Part shown: positions 10,252 through 21,147 of the stretch, piece after piece
Layout of the letters: each line of letters begins with the position of its first letter
Numbering within the stretch: position 1 is the first letter of the stretch
Source of the DNA: Rhynchopus euleeides
Lineage: Eukaryota; Euglenozoa; Diplonemea; Diplonemida; Diplonemidae
Assembly: GCA_963210315.1 (NCBI GenBank)
Contig: OY723309.1
Coordinates: 1,116,001 to 1,180,000, forward strand
Length of the DNA stretch: 64,000 nucleotides
Reading direction: 5' to 3'
The notes under the pieces: model-generated
What the model was told of the DNA's origin: nothing
Databases searched by the model: none
Seen by the model: only the letters and a program-made list of their open reading frames with translations
Translations under genes and position numbers: made by a program

Positions 10252-10436
10252 CGATTTCTACATTACTGTGGCCAGAAATAGGTGCATCAGAAACGTTGGC
10301 AGATGACAATGGTGACAGTGCGAACACCCTCGCTCCCGACCATTGCCTGTGTGCGTGCTGGCGGGCACCGTTTGGCAGACCACCGGCAGGCTGTCCCGAT
10401 GGGGATGGCAGCACTGCTGAGGGCCTTCAAGCTGGC

Positions 10437-12571
10437 TTAACTATTGGATGGCATTTTAGCACGACATGTTGCAAGTGCACGCTCTGTCGCATCCAATGAG
10501 GACCGCAGGTGCACAGACAGCTTCTCCAACTCGAGCGTGTGAGAGCTGCTGTTCCCTGTGTTCGCCATAAAGCTGTTGTACATGCCCACCACCCAGATAA
10601 GGGCCACAAACCCCAGAATGAGCGTGGTATTGCGGCTGCACCCGAGCCCCAGGAACCCTGTGGGGCCACCCTGCCCTGCAAGGCCACCTTTGGGCTGCGG
10701 CGGCGGCGACACCGTCTGCCGCCCAGCCACCGAACGGCTGCGCTGCGACGCGGTCCCGCTTCGCAGGGCTGCGCCGATTGGGCTTGCACTGCGCATGCCA
10801 CCACTGACAGAATACTCCTTGTCACGCAGCTGAAGCTCCAGCCCCCGCGCCTTGGCGCTCAGATCGTCCTTCATGCGCAGCACCTCATCGAGCTTGGAGT
10901 CCCGATCCACCAGGCGCCGACGGAGGTCATGCGCCTCCTCATCCTGCAGGGCACAACAATGTGGGGCACACGGCGACAGCACTGCCATACCCGCTTCGCC
11001 TGCAGCACCTCGGCTGCATGCTTCTGCTCCTCCAACGCCTCGATCTGCCGGCGCAGGCCCTGCATGTCGTACCCCAGACCCTCCGCTTCGCGCTGCTGCT
11101 TCTCATGCTCCGCTGTGGCGTCGGCAAGGTTCCCCTCCAGCGAGGCCACCTTCTCCTCCAGCCGGGTGATGGTGGTCGCCGACGTGGCGACCTGCTGGCG
11201 GAACGTCTGCCTCTGCCGCTCGATAGACTCCATGTCCTCCTCACGCGCCTGCAGCGTGCGCAGCGTCTCGATGGACTGGTCATCCATCGCGGAGAGTCGC
11301 TGCGAATAGTCATCGGCTGTTGCACGCAGCTCCGCAAGCGTTCCCTCCCGCCGCTGGAGCTCTCCACGCGCCTCCTTCAGCTCCTCCTCCACAGCGGAGA
11401 GGCGTTCTGTGCGGAGCTTCAGCTCTGTCGACGTCTTCTCAGCGAGGATCATCTGCGCCTTGAGGTTGTCCTGCGTCGACACCAGCTGCTCCTGCAGCTG
11501 GGCGTGGCGAGACCCGATGTCATGCGCTTGCAGCGCCTGCGACGATCCGATCTCAGAGAGCCTCTTGTGAGTCTCCTCCAGCTCGTCCCGCAGGCTGCTC
11601 CCCGTGTCCTGCAGGACACGGATCTGTGTCTTGTAGCTGTCCTCCTGCTTCCGCAGCAGGTCCTTCGCCTCCCGCTCCTTGCCCTCCAGGTCTGCCTGGA
11701 GGCGGGCGTGCTTCGTCTCCAGGGTGGCGGTGTGGGTCTCGAGGTTGCTGAGCTTGGCCCTCGCCTCCTTCAGGCGCTGCTGCATCTCGGTGCTCTCCCA
11801 GGCAGCCTCCTCCAGCTCCGTGGCGTGTGCCGCCTGCTGGCGTGCAGCGTCTGCCTGCGCGTCGTCCAGCAGCGCCTGCAGCGACTTCTTGCTCTGCCTC
11901 AGGGAGGCCACCTCGGCCTCCAGGTCGCGGTTCTGCGCCAGCAGCTCTGCGCGTGCCTCGCCCCCATCCTCCTCCGGCCCCCCTGCACCCTCTGCAGCAG
12001 GCTCGGCCTGGCGCCTGACCTCCTTTGCCCTGGCGCGCTCCGCCTCCACCTCGTCCTCAGCCTCCTGCACGCGGCGGCGCAGCTCCACCACCTCGCGGCG
12101 CAGGCCCTCGCGCTCGTTGGAGGCCTTATCCTTGAAGCCGTCGAGTTTGGTCTGCAGGCGTGCCAGCTCCTCGTCTTTCGTGGCCTCGAGTTCGGTGCGT
12201 TCCTTCTCCGCCTGCTCGATGCGCTGCTCCAGGATGGCGGCGCTGTTCTCTGCTGCAGCAGAGGTCTCCTTCAGGGTGGAGATGCGCGACTCCAGCTCGA
12301 GTCGCTCTTGTCGGAACCGCTCTTCGTCCTTAGGCTCTGCGTCTTCCTTCTTCTTCGCCTGGATGTGGCGTGTCCGGTATTCGTCGTATTCCTTGCGGAG
12401 GGTGGCAGTCTCGGCAAAGAGCGAGTCGTACTCCTCCCTGTTCCCTTTGGCCTCCCGTGACAGCGATGTGCACTTCGCGACGAGCGCTTCGCGCCCAAGC
12501 GCTTCAAAATCCTCCCCCTCCTCCTGCGGGCGGTCTTCCTCCAAATCCACCATCTTCTTGAGAAAGTCCAT
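10437..12571 (-). CDS. Long coiled-coil protein with C-terminal transmembrane anchor (695 aa, two exons)
   Basis: Exon 1 is 12571-10991 and exon 2 is 10943-10437, joined in phase 0 across a 47-nt GT-AG intron (GTATGG...CTGCAG). The join restores a continuous coiled coil (VLQAKR then DEEAHDLRRR). Residues ~1-570 are nearly all heptad-repeat helix (EELEETHKRL, RREVVELRRRV, LQADLEGKERE). A Ser/Arg/Pro-rich linker (~575-625) leads to one hydrophobic helix at ~634-650 (TLILGFVALIWVVGMY). A luminal or external tail of about 45 residues with NTT/NSS sequons follows. The layout is like golgins and other vesicle-tethering or nuclear-envelope proteins, which face the cytosol with the coil. That role is inference. 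Acceptor-like AGs lie just before the ATG at 12571. Confidence 0.8.
10944..10990 (-). other. 47-nt GT-AG intron in the membrane-anchored coiled-coil gene
   Basis: On the minus strand it begins GTATGG and ends CCCTGCAG. Reading through it breaks the coiled coil and meets a frame with a premature stop; removing it keeps frame and heptads. Confidence 0.8.
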
Positions 12572-13893
12572 TCTGCCTGCAGCCCCAACCCAGCAAGGGG
12601 TGGTCCAGAGGGAGGGCGGGCGGGGCACCAGCTGCCGCCTGGAAGTGGTGGTGTAGGTGGTGTGGTTGTGAGGGCTGGGGGGTCTGTGCCAACACCACCC
12701 CACTGCCCCAGCAAGTTGAATAGTGTGTGGGGGTGGGGAGGCGGCAACGAGTGCTTTGTCGGGCCTCGTCCGTGCGAACCAGGCACTCTAAGCTTCGAAG
12801 TGAGCAAGACAGTGGGGTGGAAGAGAGTGTGAATCCTGTGAGAACACAAACAAGGACGCGCAGATGGCCAAGAAACATATCCACCCAGAACGCACGGGTT
12901 CTGTGCCAAGTGTTCCGCTGGTCCATTGTTGTCGGGTCCTTCCATGGTCCTAAGTTCAACACAATGTTTCTGAAAGCTGAACGTACCGGTCTGGGGAACA
13001 TTCAGGTTTGTAAGACAAGAGAGAGTCACAATAAAAAACAAGGGTAACTAAAATCAAGCACACACTGCGCAGCAAGCTCCAAACCACGCCCTCGCTGCGA
13101 CAAGCAAACTTATTCTGGGAGCTTCAGGGGGTCTTCGCTGATCGGAATCCTTCGTCAGCCTTCGTCAGTTTTCAGCCAATTCAACTGGAAATTCACTAAA
13201 ATGCACCGACGACCACCCCGTAGCGAAGACCCCCTCAACAACCTATTAAACGGCGAACCTCAAGGGAAGGGGCGCAACGACACCCCCACTTCTTCAAAAA
13301 TATTCCTGAGTTGGCAACATGGGGGTCCCTTTGGGGGGGGGGGGGGGGCAAATTACAATCTACTCACTGATGTGCCTCATTGCCGCGTGGCGGGGTCGGA
13401 GATCTCTCGGCGGGAGATGGCACAATCTCAAGCCAAGCAGACTGGCAGTGGGCACAGGGGAATACATCTACTTCCCCTACACCATGAGCACGGCGCCATC
13501 TTGGGGCTTCCAGACAACAGGAACCGGAAAACGACTTCCCGCGGTTTCGAAACGGTGCAGCGGGCAGGAAACCAACCGGTGTGAGAGTGGGGGTGTGGCC
13601 TTCCGCCCCCCCCCCCCCCTGCGCAATCGAAGAAGAACACCTCTCCCCACCCCACCCCCCACCAACATCTCCCCTCCCTCAAACCGGGGGCAGCATAGGC
13701 CTACCGACCCACACTGAATCGAAGTAGAAGGGAGCACAAGAATGATCACCCTTCATCACTTACACCGGGGGGGGGGTCTCGAACACCAACCCCCCCCTCC
13801 CCTCCCGTTGCTGAGACCCCCCATCTTCTCTCTCGCTACCCCACCCCCACCGTACCCTGTCCACCACACCATCAACAGCATCTCCCCCCCCCC
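12572..13893. other. Intergenic with a diverged family-A-like element and C/G tracts
   Basis: Holds the MITE at ~13125-13223. The rest (13310-13890) alternates long C runs and T/C-rich stretches with no supportable gene. Confidence 0.55.
13125..13223. mobile_element. MITE, subfamily related to family A
   Basis: Inverted ends GGGGGTCTTCGCT / AGCGAAGACCCCC enclose TTCGTCAGTTTTCAGCCAA, which matches the interior GTCAGTTTTCAGCCAA of family A. Length is about 99 bp, with TCA on both sides as a possible short target duplication. Confidence 0.65.
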
Positions 13894-15044
13894 TAGGGGG
13901 GGTCAAACGGGGGTGACAAACACGATTTTTCAAAAAACCGGCGCAGAGGCCCCAAAGCCCCCGTAAACCCTCCAAACCCCCCCAGATCGGTCCGGAAACC
14001 CATCGAACCCCACTTTTCCACCATTCCGGGCACCTCAGGTGCCCGAATTGGGGTACCTAAATTTTGTGCCACCGTTTGGTACCGTACAGTGCCACTGTGT
14101 GGGAGGTTGGAAAAGAAAATGCCCCAACACACCACATCTGAGGGTTGCAATGCATGTTGCTTGCCAACCACGTCATCCGGTGGGTGTCAGGCGCTATGTA
14201 GGTGGCATTAGCCAGGTCTTCGATGTGTTCTGGCTTGTATATATACCTCCCTGCCTGCGGCACAGGCACTGCCTTTGTCCCCCACACCAGCCACAGAGAG
14301 CGTATTGTACTCGGTCCACGGTTGCTGATTCATTGTGATGCGTTGTATCCTCGAGTGAACGTCACACACTAGTGGCACCACCACCCGCCATCCGAGAGCT
14401 GTATTGACTTTGCGCGCTTCCGTTGTATTCACCTCGCCACGCATATTGCACCGTTCAGTACCAGTGCTCTTGGGCCAGGCAAAGTAGACCGCAGCAACTA
14501 CCAATTCTGGCACAATGGGTACCACGACAGCGCACTTCATGTGTTCCCGGAATGTACAGCTCGTGTTGCAACAGTCGTTGTCAACACATCCCGGTTGTGA
14601 AGCACTGCTGCACAGGAATCACACGACCATCTGGACTGTTCCGTACCTACAGGCAGCCTCCCGGTGCATGGTGGCAGGGAGGTATATATACAAGCCAGAA
14701 CACATCGAAGACCTGGCTAATGCCACCTACATAGCGCCTGACACCCACCGGATGACGTGGTTGGCAAGCAACATGCATTGCAACCCTCAGATGTGGTGTG
14801 TTGGGGCATTTTCTTTTCCAACCTCCCACACAGTGGCACTGTACGGTACCAAACGGTGGCACAAAATTTAGGTACCCCAATTCGGGCACCTGAGGTGCCC
14901 GGAATGGTGGAAAAGTGGGGTTCGATGGGTTTCCGGACCGATCTGGGGGGGTTTGGAGGGTTTACGGGGGCTTTGGGGCCTCTGCGCCGGTTTTTTGAAA
15001 AATCGTGTTTGTCCACGTAAAAGGGTGGCATTTGACCCCCCCTA
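13894..15044. mobile_element. 1.15-kb foldback element with ~360-bp inverted arms
   Basis: The left arm 13894-14255 and right arm 14673-15044 are near-perfect reverse complements, starting TAGGGGGGGTCAAA and ending at GGCAGGGAGG. They surround a 417-bp spacer. Shared arm landmarks include CAAAAAACCGGCGCAGAGG, CCTCAGGTGCCCGAATTG and the TATATA segment near the spacer. The right arm has ~14 extra bases near its outer end. No transposase frame is seen, so this is a non-autonomous foldback or an element that lost its core. A single arm recurs at 24810. Confidence 0.85.
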
Positions 15045-15084
15045 CCCCCCCCCCCCGCTGTTTTGGCCCTCTATTCCCAGGCAT

Positions 15085-15350
15085 GTCGCTAAGCGTCGAC
15101 CGTCGACCCAGTGATTTTGGGTTTCCCCCCCCATAAAAAAGCGTCGACCCAGTGGACTGGGTTGACGCTTGGTCGAGGCTTGGAGCGTCGACCTAGTGGA
15201 ACTGGGTTGCCATTCAAGCCTGGACCAAGCGTCAACCCATTTATTACACTGGGTCGACGCTAACCTAGCGTTGGCCCGGTTACACTGGGTCGACGCTCAC
15301 CAAGCGTCGACCAAGCGTCAACCCACTTTCACTGGGTCGACGTCGAAGAG
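15085..15350. repeat. Palindromic array of GCGTCGACCCAGT motifs
   Basis: At least eight copies of a (A)AGCGTCRACCCA-type motif occur in both orientations (AGCGTCGACCCAGT and ACTGGGTCGACGCT), giving multiple overlapping stem-loops. Related copies occur near 15886 and at 39835-39890. Confidence 0.7.
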
Positions 15351-15359
15351 AGTATGGTT

Positions 15360-15605
15360 TTGCAGGAACAGATGCTCACTACCGTGGCCTCCGGCGGCTG
15401 GGGGGCTCCGCCCCCCAGACCCCCCTGTGGCGTATGTCTCGTACTCAAGTCATTCGATTCCCATCAGGTCAGGGAATCCACCCACTCCAGTAGCCTCAGG
15501 AGGACGCAGCCAACTCACACAGAATCTGTACGCCCACAATGAACAGATGCTCACTACCGTGGCCTCCGGCGGATGGGGGGCTCTGCCCCCCAGACCCCCC
15601 ATCTC
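15360..15605 (-). repeat. GC-hairpin repeat, tandem dimer (family H)
   Basis: Two units ~177 bp apart. Each has the core GGGGGGCGGAGCCCCCCAG hairpin followed by GCCGCCGGAGGCCACGG and TAGTGAGCATCTGTTC (read on the minus strand). The inter-unit segment matches that of the dimer at 39564. Confidence 0.75.
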
Positions 15606-16043
15606 GCGTGCCCGTCTAGTAACCAAGTCCTTGCGCTTTGACGGCCGTGACATATCAGGGGGCAGCGTCGAAATCATGGTCCCGAAAGCCATTTTTTGGT
15701 TTCCTCCGGCACCCGACGGCGCGAGCGGGAGAGGAACCACGGAAGGAACCCAGCGCCTCACACCGTGCCCACCTAGTGGTCCACCGATGGGAAAATTCAA
15801 AATTTGGCAACACGAGCGCGCGCGAAGCGCGCGCGAGAAAATTTGACCCCTAGTGTTTTCCCCCCTGATCCCCCCCCAAAACAGGAGCGTCAACCCACCA
15901 AATCTCCAAAATCGAAAAGTTAGCGACAGGCCTGCTCTATTCCTCACCTCCACATCCAAATCGATATCGGAGGTGTCGTGATGCGACAGCTAAGACCCTC
16001 ACCCCCCACCGCCCTCCCTTTCTCTCTCTCTCACCCTGATGAT
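15605..16043. other. Repeat-derived intergenic DNA
   Basis: Contains a perfect GC-alternating hairpin at about 15816-15838 (GCGCGCGCGAAGCGCGCGCG). Single GTCGAC-type motif remnants follow. No gene is recognised. Confidence 0.55.
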
Positions 16044-16913
16044 CTACTTAGAGTTGAAGAGGTAGGTCGAGGCAATCACAAGCGGGAGGCAGAGCAGATC
16101 CGCTGTACTAGGCGCACTGCCTGCGAGAAGGGGTTCGAATATAGCGGAGATGAGTAGCCCCATCACGGTGGAGAAGCCGTAGGCAACGCTGCCGAGGCGC
16201 TGGATCAGGATCCCGATGGCGATGCCGCCGCAAGCCTGGAGGAACGGGGGGATGATGAAGGAGGGGCCCTGCTGGGCTGTGCGCCGGAGCCCCTCTAGGG
16301 ACATGGAGGGGAGGAGCAGCAGCGAGCCCCAGAGGGACAGCTCCGCAGAGTAGAGGAAGGTGTTGCGCTGCTTGTTCTGCAGGATGTACTGCACGAAGAC
16401 GGAGGCGAAGCTCGACAGCACCGCGGCGGCGACGCAGGGCAGCACACCGGCCACCAGGCTGTCAGATGCTGACTTTGACTCCTTTGCCTTCGCAGCCTGA
16501 GCCCTTGCGCTGATGATGGCAGCGGAGAGCACCAGGCAGAGTGCGATGAGCTGTGGGGTGCCCTGGACCTTCCCCAAGACAGCATAGGCGAGGATGGCGG
16601 TGAAGACAAGCTTGGTCTGATTCATGGTGTTGAAGGTGACCCCAGTTGTGTTCTCATAGCCGCGGAGCTTGAGGACCCCTGCCACGGCATAGATCCCGGC
16701 GGGGAGCAGGGAGCATGCTGCGGACTCATATGGGTCGGTGTCGGCAAGGCCTGAATCGGGCAGGATGCCGAGGCATATCACCAGCTTGCAGAGGTTCTCG
16801 GAGAGGACGGAGGCGCAGCGGTCGGCCTTGCTGCCGAAGCGCTTCACGGCGGCGGACTGTACCCCGACCTGAAGGGCGACAAATAGGAGCAGGGCCCAGT
16901 CGGTGGTCTCCAT
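16044..16913 (-). CDS. Nucleotide-sugar transporter, SLC35A/UDP-galactose transporter family (289 aa)
   Basis: Exchanges a nucleotide sugar for the nucleoside monophosphate across the Golgi or ER membrane, feeding glycosylation. The product has about ten hydrophobic helices. Family landmarks are NTMNQTKLVFTAILAY (TM4 region), the AAAVLSSFASVFVQYILQ motif equivalent to the family's LSGFAGVYFE segment, and VMGLLISAIFEPLL near the end. 289 residues is slightly short for the family (~320-340) but all cores are present. A TTTTATTCGCAG acceptor lies 18 nt upstream of the ATG. The sugar specificity cannot be read from sequence. Confidence 0.88.
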   Translation of the reverse strand: METTDWALLLFVALQVGVQSAAVKRFGSKADRCASVLSENLCKLVICLGILPDSGLADTDPYESAACSLLPAGIYAVAGVLKLRGYENTTGVTFNTMNQTKLVFTAILAYAVLGKVQGTPQLIALCLVLSAAIISARAQAAKAKESKSASDSLVAGVLPCVAAAVLSSFASVFVQYILQNKQRNTFLYSAELSLWGSLLLLPSMSLEGLRRTAQQGPSFIIPPFLQACGGIAIGILIQRLGSVAYGFSTVMGLLISAIFEPLLAGSAPSTADLLCLPLVIASTYLFNSK

Positions 16914-17422
16914 CCCTTTGGATGTGTTGCTGCGAATAAAAGGTGGATTTTTTTTTGTGCTGATGTCTCACAAGCAAAAACCTCACGCTGTGTACGCCTC
17001 TCACGGACACTTGGCACTGGCAGGAGGCCCTGTTGCAGTAAAAACAAATAGGGGGGCAAGCTTTGTTGGTGGGGATGGAAACATCACAACCAAAGTTTGT
17101 AAAGCGGTGTAAGAAAGGCGGGGGTGTGGGTGTGGGGGGTGCGGGTGTGGGTCGGGGAGATGGAGACGGAAACAGCATCCCGGCCAAAACCACCGCACTG
17201 CTGTGCGGGGGAGGGTGTCGGGGAACAGACACCCCCCCCTCTCCCCGCCTTGTGGAAATGCGGCGGGGGACTCCAGCAACCCCCCCTCTACCCCCCCCCA
17301 CCTCCTCCTGCACCCTCCGACCAATCTCGAGCGATCCAACCAGCTAGAGACCTGGCCAGAGGGGTGGGCTGTGCTGGCTGGGGCGAAAAATTGCGCGTGA
17401 GAATTCTGGCGTAACACCAGGG
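16914..17422. other. Intergenic, no gene seen
   Basis: Carries the acceptor of the transporter gene and C-rich tracts. Open frames are biased and unconvincing. Confidence 0.55.
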
Positions 17423-18213
17423 CTAGAAAAGATGCGAAGTCCTTGACTTCTGGAGGTTAGAATCGACCGCTGCCCTGAGCTGTGCGTGCTTCACCTCCCA
17501 GACAGCATTGGCTCCCGCGTCTTGGGGGACGGAGGGGGCCCCGCCTTGGAAGCCGCCCACACCCTGCACTCCCAGTGCCATGCCTGGGCCCATGCCCTGC
17601 GGTGCTGGCGAGTAACCCTGCTGCACAGCCTGTGCCACCCCCTGCCCCTGCTGCTGCTGCGTGTGGTACGGCAGGCTGCTCGGTGCCAGCCCCCCACCAA
17701 CCAGAGGCGGGTCCGATATCTTCGGCGTCACAAAGTCTTTATTGCGGCGGGAGCGGTATGGGCTGTCGTGGTAGCTGTGTGCGTGTGGTGTGTCGTGCCT
17801 CGAGGGGAAAATCGTACTCCTTTCGCTATAATAAGAGAAACACCCTGCCCAGCAACTGCAAAAAGGCAGATCCGGGCTACTTTTCGTTGAGCGCACACCC
17901 CCTTCCCTCTTCGCTCACAAAAGCTGCTGCAATCCAGAAAAGGCTCTTCCAAAACTGTGTGTGTGTGGGGTGTGTGTTGGTGAAAAAACTGAAGAAAAAA
18001 AAAGGGAGAAGATCCCAAGGGGGTTTTAGGGGCAGCCTTCATAGCCTGCGAGGATGCACTGCCGCAGTGTCCTCCTGCGCTGTGGGGATGACACTGACAA
18101 AGGCAGAACCGGTTGCCATACGTCGCAACACCCTGGGGGCGGATGTCCCGCTGCCTGGGGACACCCCCTTCATCCGTAGCACGCGACAGGTCGTGGTTCA
18201 GGATGAACTGCAT
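17423..18213 (-). CDS. Small Gly/Gln-rich protein of unknown function (two exons, 147 aa)
   Basis: Exon 1 is 18213-18122 (MQFILNHDLSRATDEGG... to GVAT) and exon 2 is 17774-17423, joined over a 347-nt GT-AG intron (GTATGG...CACACAG). The split codon AC|C keeps frame and gives GVATYHDSPYRSRR. Exon 2 is GC3-biased like a real exon: a basic start (YRSRRNKDFVTP), a QQQQGQG and Gly/Pro/Met-rich middle, and a helical end (VKHAQLRAAVDSNLQ). The ATG follows CTGCCCCCAG within 3 nt. No family is recognised. The exon structure is my inference; exon 2 alone is better supported than exon 1. Confidence 0.5.
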
Positions 18214-19485
18214 CGCCTGGGGGCAGCGCTGTGCCCGGGGGGGAGCACTACAACCGCTGCGACACCCTCCTCCCGCAGAGAATCACAGGAGTCTGACGCA
18301 GGGAAAGGCGTTAAGGAAACTGCCTCCTGCCTCACCCCCAACAGTTATCACCGACCAGTGGTTGCCATTGCTGCCCGCATTGGGCTGTTTGCGGCTACCT
18401 GGGGTATAATTCTGTCGAATAGTCGCGGATTCGGGGCTCGCGTGAAGGTGTGTGTGTGTGTCAGCTTGCCTGCGTTGCAATGATGCATATGTCAGTTGCA
18501 AATTGGCACGGTATGACACACAGTGTGGGTACAGAGGATGTCAAGCCAACCCCACCCTCTGCTCAATCAGATTGCGGAAGAGAGGGGGGGTCGGTGGGTG
18601 GGGTGGGGTGGGGGGGGGGGGTGGCCGACAGAGGTTGCTCCGACTTGACATCTGCTTTGCGTCCTTTTTTCAAACCGCACAGTTTCGTGCAACACAGTCA
18701 AGGTTGTGTGCGGCTGATCCGGGTTTTGCACATCATTCACAGAGGGAGGCTGAAGGAACAAGCGGGGGCGAGGAGGACACGCCTTTCAGGCCGTCCCCTC
18801 CGACCCCCTTTGGAAAGTAGAGGCGGAGTACAGTACCCCCACATCCACTTGCGATGTGGGGGCAGTAGCGTTAGATCATGGCGGAGGGGAAGGATTCGCC
18901 TCACCAGAGTGATGGTACACTCTAGCGAGAAAGCTGCCCGAAAAGCGTTATATGAAAGGTGGTGTGCCACAGGGGCACACCTGATGTGAATGCGTTTGTG
19001 TTTGGGGGGGGGGGGTCTGCTGTGTCCATGGTTTGCCGGCAAGAAAAGCAGAAACCCTCCACACAATCCCGATGATTGCTTTCCAGGGATTGACGACCAC
19101 CAACCTGATGCGCGAGACGCCGTCAGGGCGGTGGTGGAAACATTGTTGCCAGAAGCGGTGCCCCTGAAAAGGCCAATTTACGAAACCTTGACGCAGTGCT
19201 CCGTGGTTGTCACGCAGCTTTTTTTGGCTTCTTTGGTGGCTCTTAAAAAGCCCTTTATTACGTAGTTCGCCCAAACGATTTTTTTCAGGGGCACCGAGAA
19301 GGTGATGTATGCTGTTGTTGCCCTTCACTAGGAGGGGCAAGCAAACCTGACACTTGGGGGGCAAGACAGCAGCAGCGCGTTCGGCTTGCCTTCAACAAGA
19401 CAACCTGCACACACACACCACCCTTGTTGTGGGATTGTTGTGAGCTGCGTGAGTGCGGTGGTGGGAGGGGAGAGGGGGATACCCA

Positions 19486-19616
19486 CACGACGCGGTGTTC
19501 GGATCCCGGGCTGCACCCCGGCTAGCCGGGTCACTCGTCCAATCCGGCTAATCGGACTCGCCAGCCGGCTACCGGATTATGAGAAAAAGAGTACCGGGTC
19601 CGGATACCGCGTCGTG
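19486..19616. mobile_element. MITE family B (CACGACGCGG ends)
   Basis: A 131-bp unit has ~23-bp imperfect inverted ends starting CACGACGCGGT and ending ACCGCGTCGTG. Nested CCGGCTAGCCGG-type palindromes lie inside. No coding content. Confidence 0.7.
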
Positions 19617-20444
19617 CACAATCACCTCGACCCCCCCGCCCCCACGCACAGGTTAATCTTCTTGTAGCATTGTAGGGCACAAGAGGACCTCCCCCTTTTT
19701 GGTGCGACATCCACCGCGCACAGGCGGGGCATTTCTTGTCGAAGCGCAGAACACACTGGGCACCCTGCCCTTGGTATCTTCCCTCGCACTTTGATTGACC
19801 CACCCACACACACCTGTCTTCTCAGCACAGGGACACCACAGAGCCACTGCTGCAATCCAACGGGCTGAAGACAGATAGATGGGGGGAAGGGGGAAAGGAA
19901 GCGAATGTGGTTTGTGTGCTCTCAGGCCCTTTGGAGGCCGGAGGAGGGAGAGGGGGGGGGGGCGATAATAACAACAAAATCAAGGCAAAAAGAGTGCCGG
20001 AGGCTCAGGCAGCAGGCGGGTGCCCAAGAGAAGAAGGGCATTCGGCTGCACCTGGGGGAGGGGGGGGGGGACCTTCAGTCTCGGGATATGCAGCTAAGGC
20101 CGAAATCAGCGAGCCGTGTGGTGTGACGTGAAGTCTGGTGCCAGCACCCCGCGGAAATCCCAGCACCAATAGCGTCTACTAATGTCATCTGGAATTGGAT
20201 CCTCACAAAATCGGGCTGCACGGGGCCACAGTTGGACACGCAGGGGTGACACAGAGCGGAAGAGACCCCTATGCCTCGGCGGGATTGGTGGGGATATATG
20301 GGGGGGAGAAGGTCAAGACCCCCTGGCTTCACAGAGGCGGGGAGTGGGGGAGGGGGGGAGGCTCGGCTGTTTGGTTGTCACGATTGTGGAGAGAGAGAAA
20401 AAGATGGAGGCGGTGGAGGCTTTGCTGGTGCTGCTGTTGTCGTT

Positions 20445-20635
20445 GTGTTTGTGTGCGCCGAAAGGGTGGAAGTCCCGAGGCATAAAAACAAAACGGGGAA
20501 AATAAAAAGCAACTCAGCCTGCAGCGGGATGGGGGTCAAATCTGTTGAATCTGTTGTTGCATAATCCAAAGCGCTGAACACCGCTATCTTTGTTGATACT
20601 GACAAGGAGTCCTGTTGTGGCAAAAAAAAGCACAG
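20445..20635. repeat. Dispersed repeat shared with 42408-42538
   Basis: The segments share GTTGAATYTGTTG, GCTATCTTTKTTGAYACTGACA and CCTGTTGTGGYAAAAAAA in the same order. A further partial match (TTTGTGCGTCMAATCC) occurs at ~20817. Confidence 0.55.
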
Positions 20636-21147
20636 AGCCGCAGGGAGGGGAGTGGGGGGGAGAGGAAGTAGAGAAAAGCAAGTCGGGTGGATGGGTGGGT
20701 GGGGAGATGCGATCTGCCTGGCATTGCCTTACCGACGTGATCGGCACGGCTGCATGGCTGTCGGAAGGGAGGGGGATGGGGTGATGTAGTAGAGAAAAAT
20801 ATAGTAGGGGCTGTGTCGTTTTGTGCGTCCAATCCTGGGCAAAACAGAACCTATTGCAGCCCCGGGTGCATCAAGAGAGAGAGGGGAGGCGAGTTGGTGT
20901 TCTTCGAACGCTGAACACTCTCACAGCCCGCTGTGTCTTCTATTGTGCATTTCACCAGATTACATCAGGTGGTCAGCCACAATCACATATGGTACGGTTT
21001 GCAAATGCGTACCCCGGCCGTTGGCCGCCATGCAACTCGCATGGCACAAGTCAGGGTGCAGGTTACTACCGGTGGGTGGGTGTGAGGGTTTCCGTGCTGG
21101 GCAAACACGCTCATTTGGCAGCGTCACTGCAACTCGATATTTTGAGC

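Larger units (their letters stand above)
9183..10436. other. Intergenic with two copies of a 109-bp inverted-repeat element
   Basis: Apart from the two MITE-like copies listed separately, this stretch has short G/A-rich tracts and no convincing coding sequence. Confidence 0.6.
18214..21147. other. 2.9-kb intergenic region, repeats, no firm gene
   Basis: Contains a 131-bp inverted-repeat element at 19486, a dispersed repeat at ~20445-20635, (GT)n and long G runs. A plus-strand frame ending at 19265 (VRAVVETLLPEAVPLKR...) looks peptide-like but has no start, family or context I can support. Confidence 0.5.

Noticed and set aside
10961-12460. 499-codon Leu-rich plus-strand frame
   Set aside because: Mirror image of the coiled-coil gene. 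The Leu richness comes from antisense CAG/GAG codons.
18990-19265. Peptide-like plus-strand frame (VRAVVETLLPEAVPLKR...)
   Set aside because: No start context, no family, opposite strand to the cluster and weak codon bias. Possibly a retro-fragment but not supportable.
19486-19616. tRNA-like GTTCGGATCCC
   Set aside because: No acceptor, D or anticodon stems can be built; the match falls in a MITE terminal repeat.
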